From Alphaproteobacteria bacterium (lineage in GTDB: Bacteria > Pseudomonadota > Alphaproteobacteria > Rhizobiales > JAJFHR01), in NCBI GenBank assembly GCA_024278055.1, contig JAJRTY010000167.1:30990-94989 (forward strand): a stretch of DNA of 64,000 nucleotides. Direction: 5' to 3'. Below the pieces are notes generated by a model. The model ran no database searches. It was not told where the DNA came from and saw nothing but the letters and a program-made list of their open reading frames with translations. Within the stretch, counting starts at the first letter, position 1; every line of letters starts with the position of its first letter. The translations under genes were made by a program, and so were the position numbers. Shown piece after piece: positions 32,613-41,892 of this stretch.

Positions 32613-33518
32613 CTACGCGGCAGCTTCAACACTGCTGCGGCCAAGTCCAAGCAACCGGCAGATTGCATAGACCATATCTGCCTTGTTCATCGTATAGAAA
32701 TGAAAGGTGTCGACACCTCTGTCCAAAAGATCAATGACCTGTTCTGCGGCCACGGCCACCGCAATCAGTTGCCGGGTTTCCGGGTCATCATCGAGACCGT
32801 CAAAACGTTCAGCCAGCCATGTCGGCACACTTGTACCGCATTTTTCAGCAAAGCTGCTCATGCGGCCAAAATGCACGATTGGCAGAATGCCCGGTATAAT
32901 CGGAATATCCAGCCCGCGTGCCTGCACCCGGTCAAGATAGCGAAAGTAGACATCATTATCAAAAAAGAACTGGGTTATCGCACGGTGCGCGCCAGCATCC
33001 ACCTTGGCTTGCAGCATATCAATATCAGCATCAATGGTAGCGGATTCAGGATGTTTTTCCGGGTATGCGGACACAGAAATATCAAAATCCGCAATGCGTG
33101 AAATACCGCCCACAAGATCAGCCGCATTAACATAAGTTCCTGGTTCCGGCGCATAGGCTGTTCCCATACCCCCTTGAGGATCGCCACGCAAAGCGACGAT
33201 ATTGCGCACGCCCATCTGCCAGTAATTGGACACAATTTCATCAACTTCACTGCGCGGTGCTCCCACACAGGTTAAATGCGCCGCCGGCTCCAAAGTGGTT
33301 TCCTCCAGCAACCTTTTAACAGTGGCGTGCGTGCGTTAACGCGTGGTGCCGCCGGCACCATAAGTGACCGACACAAAAGTGGGGGAAACTGGTGCAAGCC
33401 TTTAAATCGACGACCACAGACCTTTCTCCATTGCATCGGATTTTGGCGGGAAGAATTCAAATGAAACTTTTGGCAATCGCGAATTTTGACTTCGGCTTGG
33501 TCTGTTTTCTGAAAGCAT
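32613..33518 (-). pseudogene. metF: methylenetetrahydrofolate reductase with two in-frame TAA codons (33402-33404 and 33336-33338)
   Basis: Frame from ATG at 33518: [94 protein letters not shown]...; ORF track only shows the part after the second stop. Confidence 0.88.
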
Positions 33519-34513
33519 TACGCCTGTTCCGCCTTACCGGTTACTTCATCAAATTGAGCAGATATCCCCTTGCCCCCCGCCAGCCATAAAGAAACGGTCA
33601 GTTGCGTGTCATTTCCGGGCCGGTCTTCCAGGCTTAGATTTTGGGTTTTCTGAATGTCCAGCCCGGCAGCCTTGATCCAGTCAATCATCTGATCATCGTC
33701 AAAGCCCAGACGTCGGTGCGCATAGGTTTCGCGTAAAAATTCCAGTTCATGGCGACCAAAATCAGCTATCAGCAATACACCGTCCGGTTTAAGGATGCGC
33801 CCGGCCTCAAGAATGGCATTTTGCGGATCATCGAGAAAGTGCAGCACCTGATGAATAATCACTGCATCGGCGATGTTATTGTCATAGGGCAGGTTAAACA
33901 AATCCCCCTGCCTTACATGACAGTGCGCCAGGTCCGGTTTATCAAGATTGCTGCGGGCAAACGCCAACATCTCCCGGTTCATATCAATGCCGATACCATT
34001 GGTGAAGCTGTCAGAGAATAACTCTAAAATTCGCCCCGTTCCGGTGCCAAGATCAATAAATGTATCAAAATGGCGACCATCAAGAATGGCCATCATGGCA
34101 TCTTCAACCTTGCCTTCGGAAATATGCAGTGACCGAATAAGGTCCCAGTCTGCCGCATTGTTACAGAAATATTCCTGCGCCACTTCGGCTCTGCGCTCAC
34201 GCACCTGCTCCAGACGCTTGAGGTCGCGTTGCAGTGCGGGATCATCGCCCGGCAAAAGTTCAACAATCATCCGCACCAATGCTGCCTCACGCCCGGTTTG
34301 CGACAGGCGAAACAACACCCAGCTGCCCTCGCGAAATCGATTAAGCAATCCCGCCTCACACAACAGTTTCAAATGTCGCGACACCCGCGGCTGGCTTTGC
34401 CCGAGTATTTGCGTCAGTTCTTTTACATTGAACTCACCATGAGACAGCACAAACAAAAGGCGCAGCCTTGTTCTCTCGCCCGCACCGCGCAATCCATTCA
34501 GGAGACGATCCAT
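33518..34513 (-). CDS. ArsR-family regulator fused to SAM-dependent methyltransferase domain (SahR-like)
   Basis: HTH: GEFNVKELTQILGQSQPRVSRHLKLLCEAGLLNRFREGSWVLF; methyltransferase: FIDLGTGTGRILELFS, GIGIDMNREMLAFAR; TAATG overlap with metF start. Confidence 0.85.
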   Translation of the reverse strand: MDRLLNGLRGAGERTRLRLLFVLSHGEFNVKELTQILGQSQPRVSRHLKLLCEAGLLNRFREGSWVLFRLSQTGREAALVRMIVELLPGDDPALQRDLKRLEQVRERRAEVAQEYFCNNAADWDLIRSLHISEGKVEDAMMAILDGRHFDTFIDLGTGTGRILELFSDSFTNGIGIDMNREMLAFARSNLDKPDLAHCHVRQGDLFNLPYDNNIADAVIIHQVLHFLDDPQNAILEAGRILKPDGVLLIADFGRHELEFLRETYAHRRLGFDDDQMIDWIKAAGLDIQKTQNLSLEDRPGNDTQLTVSLWLAGGKGISAQFDEVTGKAEQA

Positions 34514-34618
34514 ATGACAACATCCAATTTGGGTAAAAACATTCGAAATTGATCCTGTGGGCGCCCATTTGCGCCCTGCCAAAAACAGTCCCCGCATGAT
34601 AACGAAATAGAATCTAAT

Positions 34619-34634
34619 ATCAAGATATCTTTAT
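34619..34634. promoter_or_regulatory. candidate operator for the ArsR/methyltransferase regulator
   Basis: ATCAAGATATCTTTAT, near-perfect 16-bp palindrome centred on GATATC, about 105 bp upstream of the regulator start. Confidence 0.5.
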
Positions 34635-34997
34635 ATCTAAATTTTTTATGGTTAAGAAAGAATCAAACCTGCCACTGAAAATCCCTTAATCCGCGATATT
34701 TAGGCAACAATCGATACATATTTTTCTAAATGATGGCATGTTAGGAAAATCGCCGCACAAACCATGATACTAAAAATCCAGGAAGAAACACGAAGTTGGT
34801 TTGGCAACAGTTTGGCGGAAATCCTGCAAAAACGATCACACTGGATTTATTTTTTTGCCCCCGGGCTTGAATTGTTTAAATAAGTGTTAATGTATATATC
34901 GGGACAAGATGTGATAGTTATGTTGAATTCGGCCAAAATCGTGCTGGCAGACTCTGATCTTTTGAGTTAAACATTTAAGCGTAAATGACAGGTAAGA

Positions 34998-35849
34998 ATG
35001 AACCGAAAAATGAAAAGAACAATTGATTTTAAATTCTGGAACTTGAGAAATCCTGGCACTCCCCGGATCGCCGGTTCAGTATGCTCAATTTTCAGCGTTT
35101 TCTTTTTGGCGGCAAGCCTTGTCGTATCACCGGCTTCCGCGGCAAGCGATTCTGCCCAGTCCGGATATTCCGAAGACGCCAGCACCGGTGATGTCAGTGA
35201 TCCGTTTGAAGGCCTGAACAGGGTAATGTTCTTTATCGGTGATGGCCTTGATACCATGTTTTTACGGCCTATTTCAGTGGCCTATACCACATTCATCCCC
35301 AAACCCATCCGCACCGGCGTCGACAATTTCATGTCAAACGTGGCTACACCGGTAACCTTGAGCAATGATCTGTTTCAGGGCGAATGGGAAAGAGCGGGAA
35401 CGACCGCCAAGCGTTTTGTCATCAATTCCACCGTCGGCATAGGCGGTCTGTTGGATGTAGCAGCCAAACAGGGCCTGCCCGGACACACGGAAGATTTCGG
35501 TCAAACCCTTGCTGTTCATGGCGTAGGTTCCGGCCCATATCTTTTCATACCTATCCTGGGCCCGGCCACACCTCGCCATCTGGCCGGACGTTTTGTCGAT
35601 CTGTTTACCGATCCCTGGACATATATCCTATACAGAAAACCGACATTGGTTCGATTGGCTCCAACCGCTGTAGTTTCAATTTCCGCGCGTGGCGATGCTG
35701 ATGCCGCGTTGACCAGCATCAAGGAAACATCTCCAGACTATTATTCATCGATTAAAAATCTTTATTCCCAAAGCCGGCGCAACGCTATTAATAACGGCCA
35801 GATTGACAATAATGACCTTGTCGACATACCCGAGTTTGATTCGCGATAA
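34998..35849 (+). CDS. mlaA: MlaA/VacJ family protein
   Basis: DPFEGLNRVMFFIGDGLDTMFLRPISVAY, GVDNFMSNVATPVTLSNDLFQG, DFGQTLAVHGVGSGPYLFIPILGP. Confidence 0.9.
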   Translation: MNRKMKRTIDFKFWNLRNPGTPRIAGSVCSIFSVFFLAASLVVSPASAASDSAQSGYSEDASTGDVSDPFEGLNRVMFFIGDGLDTMFLRPISVAYTTFIPKPIRTGVDNFMSNVATPVTLSNDLFQGEWERAGTTAKRFVINSTVGIGGLLDVAAKQGLPGHTEDFGQTLAVHGVGSGPYLFIPILGPATPRHLAGRFVDLFTDPWTYILYRKPTLVRLAPTAVVSISARGDADAALTSIKETSPDYYSSIKNLYSQSRRNAINNGQIDNNDLVDIPEFDSR

Positions 35850-35921
35850 ATCAACCCAAATCGCCGTATTTACGTTTAGAGCGTAACTTCCAACATGTAA
35901 GCTAATGGGACTTAAATTTGC

Positions 35922-36572
35922 ATGATGAATTTCAACAAAAATCTGACTGAAGCAGTACGCTCCAGACGCAGTGTTATTGCCACACTCCTGTTCGCAGCCA
36001 TCGTTTTGGCGACGGGATTATTAACGCCAAACTCTGCTTTTGCCTCTCCCCAGGCGGAAGCCATGGTGAAAAAATTCGGCAATCAGGTTATCAAAATCCT
36101 CGCCAGCAATGGTCCGGTAAGCCAGCAGGAGAAACAGTTTAAATCTGCATTTCTTCGCAATGCTGATATCAGCACAATTGGCAGGTTTACACTGGGTAAA
36201 TACGCCAGAACAATCAAACCTTCAGAGCGTCGCGAATTCAACCGGTTACTTGGCCGTTTCATCGTCAAAGTTTTCATTGGTCGCATGAGGGGAACCAAGA
36301 GCACCGGTCTTAAGGTTCTTGGAACAACTGAACGCAAAAAAGGTCGTGATTTCCTTGTCAAAAGCCTGGTTAATCTGCCCGACGGAGCACCTATTCGCGT
36401 CAATTGGCGCATTTTCAAAAACAAAAGCGGCCGCCTGAGACTTTTCGATATCAGTATTGAAGGCTTGTGGCTTGCGCAGGAACAACGTTCGATTTTTGTC
36501 AATGTCATCAGCCGCAATGGTGGGAAAATCAGCGCCTTACTCACCCATTTAAAACAACAGATTGCCAAATAA
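35922..36572 (+). CDS. MlaC/Ttg2D family phospholipid-binding protein, copy 1
   Basis: Signal peptide; VSQQEKQFKSAFLRNADISTIGRFTLGKYARTI; directly downstream of mlaA. Confidence 0.82.
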   Translation: MMNFNKNLTEAVRSRRSVIATLLFAAIVLATGLLTPNSAFASPQAEAMVKKFGNQVIKILASNGPVSQQEKQFKSAFLRNADISTIGRFTLGKYARTIKPSERREFNRLLGRFIVKVFIGRMRGTKSTGLKVLGTTERKKGRDFLVKSLVNLPDGAPIRVNWRIFKNKSGRLRLFDISIEGLWLAQEQRSIFVNVISRNGGKISALLTHLKQQIAK

Positions 36573-36674
36573 AGCTATCTATTCTAGGCTTGGAATACCA
36601 AATATTCCTATGTAGAATCAACTCAGGCAGAGGAAGTATATCTAAACATGTTAGCGTAGGGGGATTATGTCTAC

Positions 36675-37337
36675 ATGATGAAATTCAATATTAATACGGC
36701 CAAAGCATCGCGTCAGAGACGCAATTTGCTCGCGGCATTTATGATTTTTGCCGCTACACTTACAACAGGTTTCCTCAACCCGGCCAGTGCTCAAACGGTG
36801 CCAGAGGTTAAGTCCATGGTGACGAATTTCGCCAACCAGGTTCTTTATATTCTGGCCAGCGACAAATCGGTAAGCCAGCAGAAGCAACAGTTTGGCAAAA
36901 TTTTCCTGCACAATGCCGATATGGCGGCAATTTCCAAATTTACACTGGGGAAATTTGCCCGGAGGATTGAGACTTCACAAGCAAAGCGGCTTCAGAAACT
37001 CCTTGGTAATTATATTGTCCAGCTCTTCGTTGTTAAATTGAGAGGAACCCAAAGCGAGGGCCTTGAAGTTACCAGCATGACAGAGAACAAAAAGAATATT
37101 GATTATCTGGTTAAAAGCGTCATCAAAATCCGCAAGGTACCGGGTTTTTCAAATTCACCTATACCGGTAAAATGGCGTATCAAGAGAAACGACGAGGGTA
37201 ACCTCAAACTACATGATATCAATATCGGTGGCTTTTGGCTGGCTCAGGAGCAGCGTTCGTCCTTTGTCAATCTGATTAGCCGCAACAACGGAAAAGTCAG
37301 CTCACTACTGGATTATTTGCAGAAAGAAACTCAGTAA
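36675..37337 (+). CDS. MlaC/Ttg2D family phospholipid-binding protein, copy 2
   Basis: Clear paralog of 35922-36572 (VSQQKQQFGKIFLHNADMAAISKFTLGKFARRI; WLAQEQRSSFVNLISRNNGKVSSLL). Confidence 0.82.
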   Translation: MMKFNINTAKASRQRRNLLAAFMIFAATLTTGFLNPASAQTVPEVKSMVTNFANQVLYILASDKSVSQQKQQFGKIFLHNADMAAISKFTLGKFARRIETSQAKRLQKLLGNYIVQLFVVKLRGTQSEGLEVTSMTENKKNIDYLVKSVIKIRKVPGFSNSPIPVKWRIKRNDEGNLKLHDINIGGFWLAQEQRSSFVNLISRNNGKVSSLLDYLQKETQ

Positions 37338-37356
37338 ACTTCAGACTCTTCCCGCG

Positions 37357-39039
37357 TCAATCGCGTGAAAAACGTTTATATTTAAGACGGCTCGGGCGCT
37401 CGGCCGCAGGCCCCAGACGGCGTTTGCGATCGGCTTCATAGTCCTGATAATTGCCTTCAAACCACTCCACATGACTGTCGCCCTCAAACGCCAGCATGTG
37501 GGTGGCAATGCGATCGAGAAACCAGCGGTCATGGCTGATGACAATGGCACAGCCGGCAAAATTTTCGAGACCATCTTCTAAGGCCCGCAGGGTTTCAACA
37601 TCAAGATCATTGGTCGGTTCATCAAGCAATAACAGGTTGGCACCTGATTTTAACACTTTGGCCAGATGCACGCGATTGCGCTCCCCTCCAGACAGAATAC
37701 CAACAGGTTTTTGCTGATCGCCACCTTTGAAATTAAACGCCCCTACATAGGCCCGACTGGCCATGGTGCGCTTGCCAAGCTGAATGACATCGAGCCCGTC
37801 AGATATTTCCTCCCATACGGTTTTCTTGGGGTCCAGCACATCACGTGATTGATCAACATAGCCAATTTCAACTGTCTCCCCCACTTTTAACGAACCGCTG
37901 TCGGGCGTCTCCAGCACTGTCAGCATACGAAACAGTGTGGTTTTGCCTGCCCCGTTGGCGCCGATGACACCGATGATCCCCCCCGGCGGCAGGCGAAATG
38001 ACAGATCTTCGATCAAAAGCTCGTCACCATAGCCCTTGTTGAGATTTTCAGCCTCAATCACAATGCCGCCAAGGCGCGCACCGGGTGGAATTGTGATTTG
38101 CGCCTTACCGTTTTGTTCTTTGGCTGATTGATTTAACAGATCATCATAGGCGTTAATGCGGGCTTTCGACTTGGCCTGACGTGCCCGCGGGCTGGCTTGT
38201 ATCCATTCCAGTTCCCGCGACAACGCGCGCTGACGCGCTTCTTCCTGAGAACCTTCCAGAGCCAGACGTTTATGTTTTTGTTCCAGCCATGAGGAATAAT
38301 TTCCTTCGTAGGGAATGCCGCGGCCGCGATCAAGCTCCAAAATCCAGCCGGTGACATTATCGAGGAAATAGCGATCATGAGTGATCAGCACCACGGTGCC
38401 ATTATACTCACGCAAATATTGCTCCAGCCATGCAACCGATTCAGCATCGAGATGGTTGGTCGGCTCATCCAGCAACAACAGATTGGGTTGCGCCAGCAAC
38501 AACCGGCACAATGCCACCCGGCGGCGCTCACCACCTGACAGTTTGGTAACATCACTTGTCCCATCTGGACAGCGCAGGGCTTCCATTGCCATTTCAACTT
38601 TGGATTCAAGATCCCAGGCATCCGCTGCTTCAATTTTTTCCTGAATATCGGCCTGTTCTTCAATTACCGCATTCATTTCATCATCGCTTAAAGGTTCTGC
38701 AAACCGGGCGGAAACCTCTTCAAACCGATCCAGCAGCGCTTGTGTCTCGGCAACGCCTTCCATAACATTGCCCATGACATCTTTAGCCGGATCCAGTTCC
38801 GGCTCCTGGGGTAAATGGCCAACTTTTACGCCGTCAGCTGCCCAGGCTTCTCCCTGAAATTCGGTTTCAACGCCCGCCATGATGCGCAAAAGCGTGGATT
38901 TACCGGACCCGTTAAGGCCGATAACGCCGATTTTAACGCCAGGAAAAAACGACAGGCGGATATCGCTCAACACCTGCTTGCCACCAGCAAAAGTCTTGGA
39001 CAGGTCATTCATAACGTAAATATACTGGTAGGCAGCCAT
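37357..39039 (-). CDS. ettA: energy-dependent translational throttle protein EttA (ABC-F)
   Basis: Two Walker A motifs GLNGSGKST and GANGAGKTT, two [18 protein letters not shown] signatures, [22 protein letters not shown]. Confidence 0.95.
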   Translation of the reverse strand: MAAYQYIYVMNDLSKTFAGGKQVLSDIRLSFFPGVKIGVIGLNGSGKSTLLRIMAGVETEFQGEAWAADGVKVGHLPQEPELDPAKDVMGNVMEGVAETQALLDRFEEVSARFAEPLSDDEMNAVIEEQADIQEKIEAADAWDLESKVEMAMEALRCPDGTSDVTKLSGGERRRVALCRLLLAQPNLLLLDEPTNHLDAESVAWLEQYLREYNGTVVLITHDRYFLDNVTGWILELDRGRGIPYEGNYSSWLEQKHKRLALEGSQEEARQRALSRELEWIQASPRARQAKSKARINAYDDLLNQSAKEQNGKAQITIPPGARLGGIVIEAENLNKGYGDELLIEDLSFRLPPGGIIGVIGANGAGKTTLFRMLTVLETPDSGSLKVGETVEIGYVDQSRDVLDPKKTVWEEISDGLDVIQLGKRTMASRAYVGAFNFKGGDQQKPVGILSGGERNRVHLAKVLKSGANLLLLDEPTNDLDVETLRALEDGLENFAGCAIVISHDRWFLDRIATHMLAFEGDSHVEWFEGNYQDYEADRKRRLGPAAERPSRLKYKRFSRD

Positions 39040-39124
39040 TCAAACAGATCCTCGGATTCGGGGGGAAATTTAATGTGATTCGAAATCTTTTAACCGACCA
39101 GGGCACATATCGCAATGACTGACC

Positions 39125-40258
39125 TTAAGGATTTATCGGCTCGACACGTAATATGCGACCGTTGGCGGAATCGGTCAGCAGATATAAAAACCCGTCAGGC
39201 CCCTGGCGTACGTCACGAATACGCTCATCAAGTTTTGCCAAAATCCGCTCTTCGGCAACGATGGTCTCGCCCTTCAAAACCAGGCGCACAACCAGCCGGG
39301 ATTTAAGCGCCCCGATAAACAGGTTCCCCCGCCATTTGGCAAACCTGTCCCCAGTATAAAACGCCATGCCTGAAGGGGCAATAGAGGGATCCCAGTAATA
39401 GATCGGTTGCTCAAGGCCGGGCTTTCTGGTTCCCACACCAATTTTCTTGCCGGAATAGTATTCTCCATAGGAAATTATCGGCCAACCATAGTTTTTTCCA
39501 GCCTCGGGCACATTGATCTCATCTCCCCCCTGGGCACCGTGTTCATGTATCCATAATTTACCGGTCTCAGGATGAAGGGCAGCTCCCTGGGGATTGCGAT
39601 GCCCCAGCGACCAGACTTCCGGGCGGTAGCCTGCCCGCCCGACAAATGGATTGTCTTGCGGGATCGATCCATCCCGATTAATGCGTATCACCTGGCCACG
39701 GTTAATGCTGAAATCCTGAACCCGCTCTCGTTGTGCCCTGTCCCCGATGGTAAAAAACAGCGTATTGTCGCGGGCTAAAACCAGTCGCGAGCCAAAGTGC
39801 CGCCCGCCCTCACTTTTGGGCCACGCCCTGAAAATCACCTTCACATCTGTCAGTTGCAGGTTCTTTAAATCCAGCCGCGCACGGGCAACAGCTGTGGCAC
39901 CACCGCCTTTTCCGGGCTCGGCATATGAAAAGTAAATCGTATAATTGTTTTTAAAATCACGATCAGGCAACACATCAAGCATACCGCCCTGTCCCTGCGC
40001 ATAAACATCGGGCACGCCTTTAAGGGGGGCTGAGACCACACCTTTCGGCGATACCAGTCGCAACGTGCCGCCAAGTTCGGAAACAATCATTGAGCCAGAT
40101 GGCAGAAAAGCCAGACCCCAGGGATACTCCAGCCCCTTGGCTAGTGTGACCACTCGCAATCTGTAATCCTGGCTCTGGTAAATCTCCACCGGCTGGGCAA
40201 GGAGCGTTTGAGTAAAACTGATGGCCAGAAACAGGCTCAAAAATATTCGATATTGCAT
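39125..40258 (-). CDS. PQQ-dependent sugar (aldose) dehydrogenase family protein
   Basis: YPWGLAFLPSGSMIVSELGGTLRLV, LWIHEHGAQGGDEINVPEAGKNYGWPIISYGEYYSG, GPDGFLYLLTD. Confidence 0.92.
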   Translation of the reverse strand: MQYRIFLSLFLAISFTQTLLAQPVEIYQSQDYRLRVVTLAKGLEYPWGLAFLPSGSMIVSELGGTLRLVSPKGVVSAPLKGVPDVYAQGQGGMLDVLPDRDFKNNYTIYFSYAEPGKGGGATAVARARLDLKNLQLTDVKVIFRAWPKSEGGRHFGSRLVLARDNTLFFTIGDRAQRERVQDFSINRGQVIRINRDGSIPQDNPFVGRAGYRPEVWSLGHRNPQGAALHPETGKLWIHEHGAQGGDEINVPEAGKNYGWPIISYGEYYSGKKIGVGTRKPGLEQPIYYWDPSIAPSGMAFYTGDRFAKWRGNLFIGALKSRLVVRLVLKGETIVAEERILAKLDERIRDVRQGPDGFLYLLTDSANGRILRVEPINP

Positions 40259-40400
40259 AATCGGCAGAGTATCATTGCCGGGCCAACATGCAAATCATTC
40301 AACTGGATAGGGAAAACTGAATTTCAGATTTTTGCCTGAATGCTAAAAGGAGTATCATTGATGAAACTCCCGAGTTACGCCAGCACGGAAAGCCAACACA

Positions 40401-41186
40401 ATGACACGAAAAATAAATTTGAATGCCGACATGGGCGAAGGCTTTGGTGCCTATGACATCGGCAATGACGATGGTCTGATACAAATCATCAAATCTGCCA
40501 ATATCGCTTGTGGATTTCATGCCGGCGATCCCGATGTCATGCATCGAAATGTCATGGCAGCAAAGGCCCGCGGCGTCAGTATTGGTGCCCACCCCGGTTT
40601 CAATGACCTGTGGGGTTTTGGCCGCAGAAAAATTGATATGTCCCTGTCAGCACTTGAACATGCTATCACTTATCAGATCGGTGCCCTGCAGGCTATCGCT
40701 GCTTATTCTGGCCTCAAGGTAACGCACCTGAAAGCCCATGGCGCGCTCGCCAATATGGCCGCAGTCGACAAGGAAATGGCACTGGCCATCGGCCGCGCCA
40801 TAAAGGTCGTTGACCCCGATATTATTTATGTGGCACTGGCCGGCTCACAAATGGAGACCGCCGCCAATGAGCTTGGTCTTAGGCTGGCCCGCGAGGGTTT
40901 TGCCGACCGTCAATATGATGATGACGGCAATCTTGCCTCACGAAAACTCGACGGAGCCGTGTTTAAAGATCCAGAAGTGGCCCTGAAACAGGTGTTGCGC
41001 ATGGTCGAGCACGGAGAAATCGTCACCCGCAGCGGGAAAATTATCCAATGCCGGATCGACACCATTTGCGTCCATGGCGATGAACCCACCTCTTTGGCGG
41101 TCGCCCGTCATGTGAGAGAGGGTCTTGAACAAGCCGGTATTGATGTGGTTACTCTCACCAAAATGGACCTGGATTGTGAAAATTAA
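40401..41186 (+). CDS. pxpA: 5-oxoprolinase subunit PxpA (LamB/YcsF family)
   Basis: INLNADMGEGFGAYDIGND, ANIACGFHAGDPDVMHRNV, GAHPGFNDLWGFGRR, KAHGALANMAAVD. Confidence 0.95.
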   Translation: MTRKINLNADMGEGFGAYDIGNDDGLIQIIKSANIACGFHAGDPDVMHRNVMAAKARGVSIGAHPGFNDLWGFGRRKIDMSLSALEHAITYQIGALQAIAAYSGLKVTHLKAHGALANMAAVDKEMALAIGRAIKVVDPDIIYVALAGSQMETAANELGLRLAREGFADRQYDDDGNLASRKLDGAVFKDPEVALKQVLRMVEHGEIVTRSGKIIQCRIDTICVHGDEPTSLAVARHVREGLEQAGIDVVTLTKMDLDCEN

Positions 41187-41892
41187 CGCCTCTGGCGACA
41201 CCGCCGTCATTGTAGAGTTCGGCGACAAGGTTGATCGCAATCTTTCAGATCTGGTGTTGAGTGCGGCGACAATTTTGTCAAATTCAAAGCTCACCGGCGT
41301 CATTGAAGTCATTCCCACTTTTCGCTCTCTCATGGTGCAGTATGACCCTCTGGTTACCACTGCCACCCAGGTGATCGCCCGGATTACTCCGCTGATTGGC
41401 ACCACCGGCAACGACAGAACTTATGCACGAAAATGGTCGATACCCGTATGTTATGAGGAAGAATTCGCCGCCGATATCGCCGAAGTAGCCGCCGCCACCG
41501 GCCAGACAATTGAACAGGTTGTCAGATTACATAGCGACGTTTCATATCACGTCTATATGTTAGGGTTTCTCCCCGGCTTTCCCTACCTCGGAGATCTGGC
41601 ACAAGCCCTGCACCTGCCGCGGCGCACCAACCCCAGAACCCGTGTGCCCAAAGGCTCAATCTCGATAGCAACCTCGCTCACCTCAATCTATCCCTTCGAA
41701 AGCCCTGGCGGCTGGCATTTGATCGGCACCACACCGGTAGAGTTGTTTGATTACAACAAAACACCGCCTGCCCTGTTTACTCCCGGTGACCAGTTAAAGT
41801 TTGAGGCGGTTTCCAGATCAGAGTTTCTCGACATATCAAAAAAGATATCAGCAGGAAAATACAACCTTGAACCTGTAGAGCTTGCGACATGA
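41176..41892 (+). CDS. pxpB: 5-oxoprolinase subunit PxpB
   Basis: INASGDTAVIVEFGDKVDRN, MLGFLPGFPYLGDL, LPRRTNPRTRVPKGSISIA; GTG start at 41176 overlaps pxpA end. Confidence 0.92.
   Translation: MKINASGDTAVIVEFGDKVDRNLSDLVLSAATILSNSKLTGVIEVIPTFRSLMVQYDPLVTTATQVIARITPLIGTTGNDRTYARKWSIPVCYEEEFAADIAEVAAATGQTIEQVVRLHSDVSYHVYMLGFLPGFPYLGDLAQALHLPRRTNPRTRVPKGSISIATSLTSIYPFESPGGWHLIGTTPVELFDYNKTPPALFTPGDQLKFEAVSRSEFLDISKKISAGKYNLEPVELAT

Noticed and set aside
29974-33518. Genome-wide TAA reassignment
   Set aside because: Many long conserved genes in the window have no in-frame TAA, and ordinary genes (e.g. the ZIP gene at 63813-63815) end with TAA, so global recoding is unlikely; kept only as an item to test.
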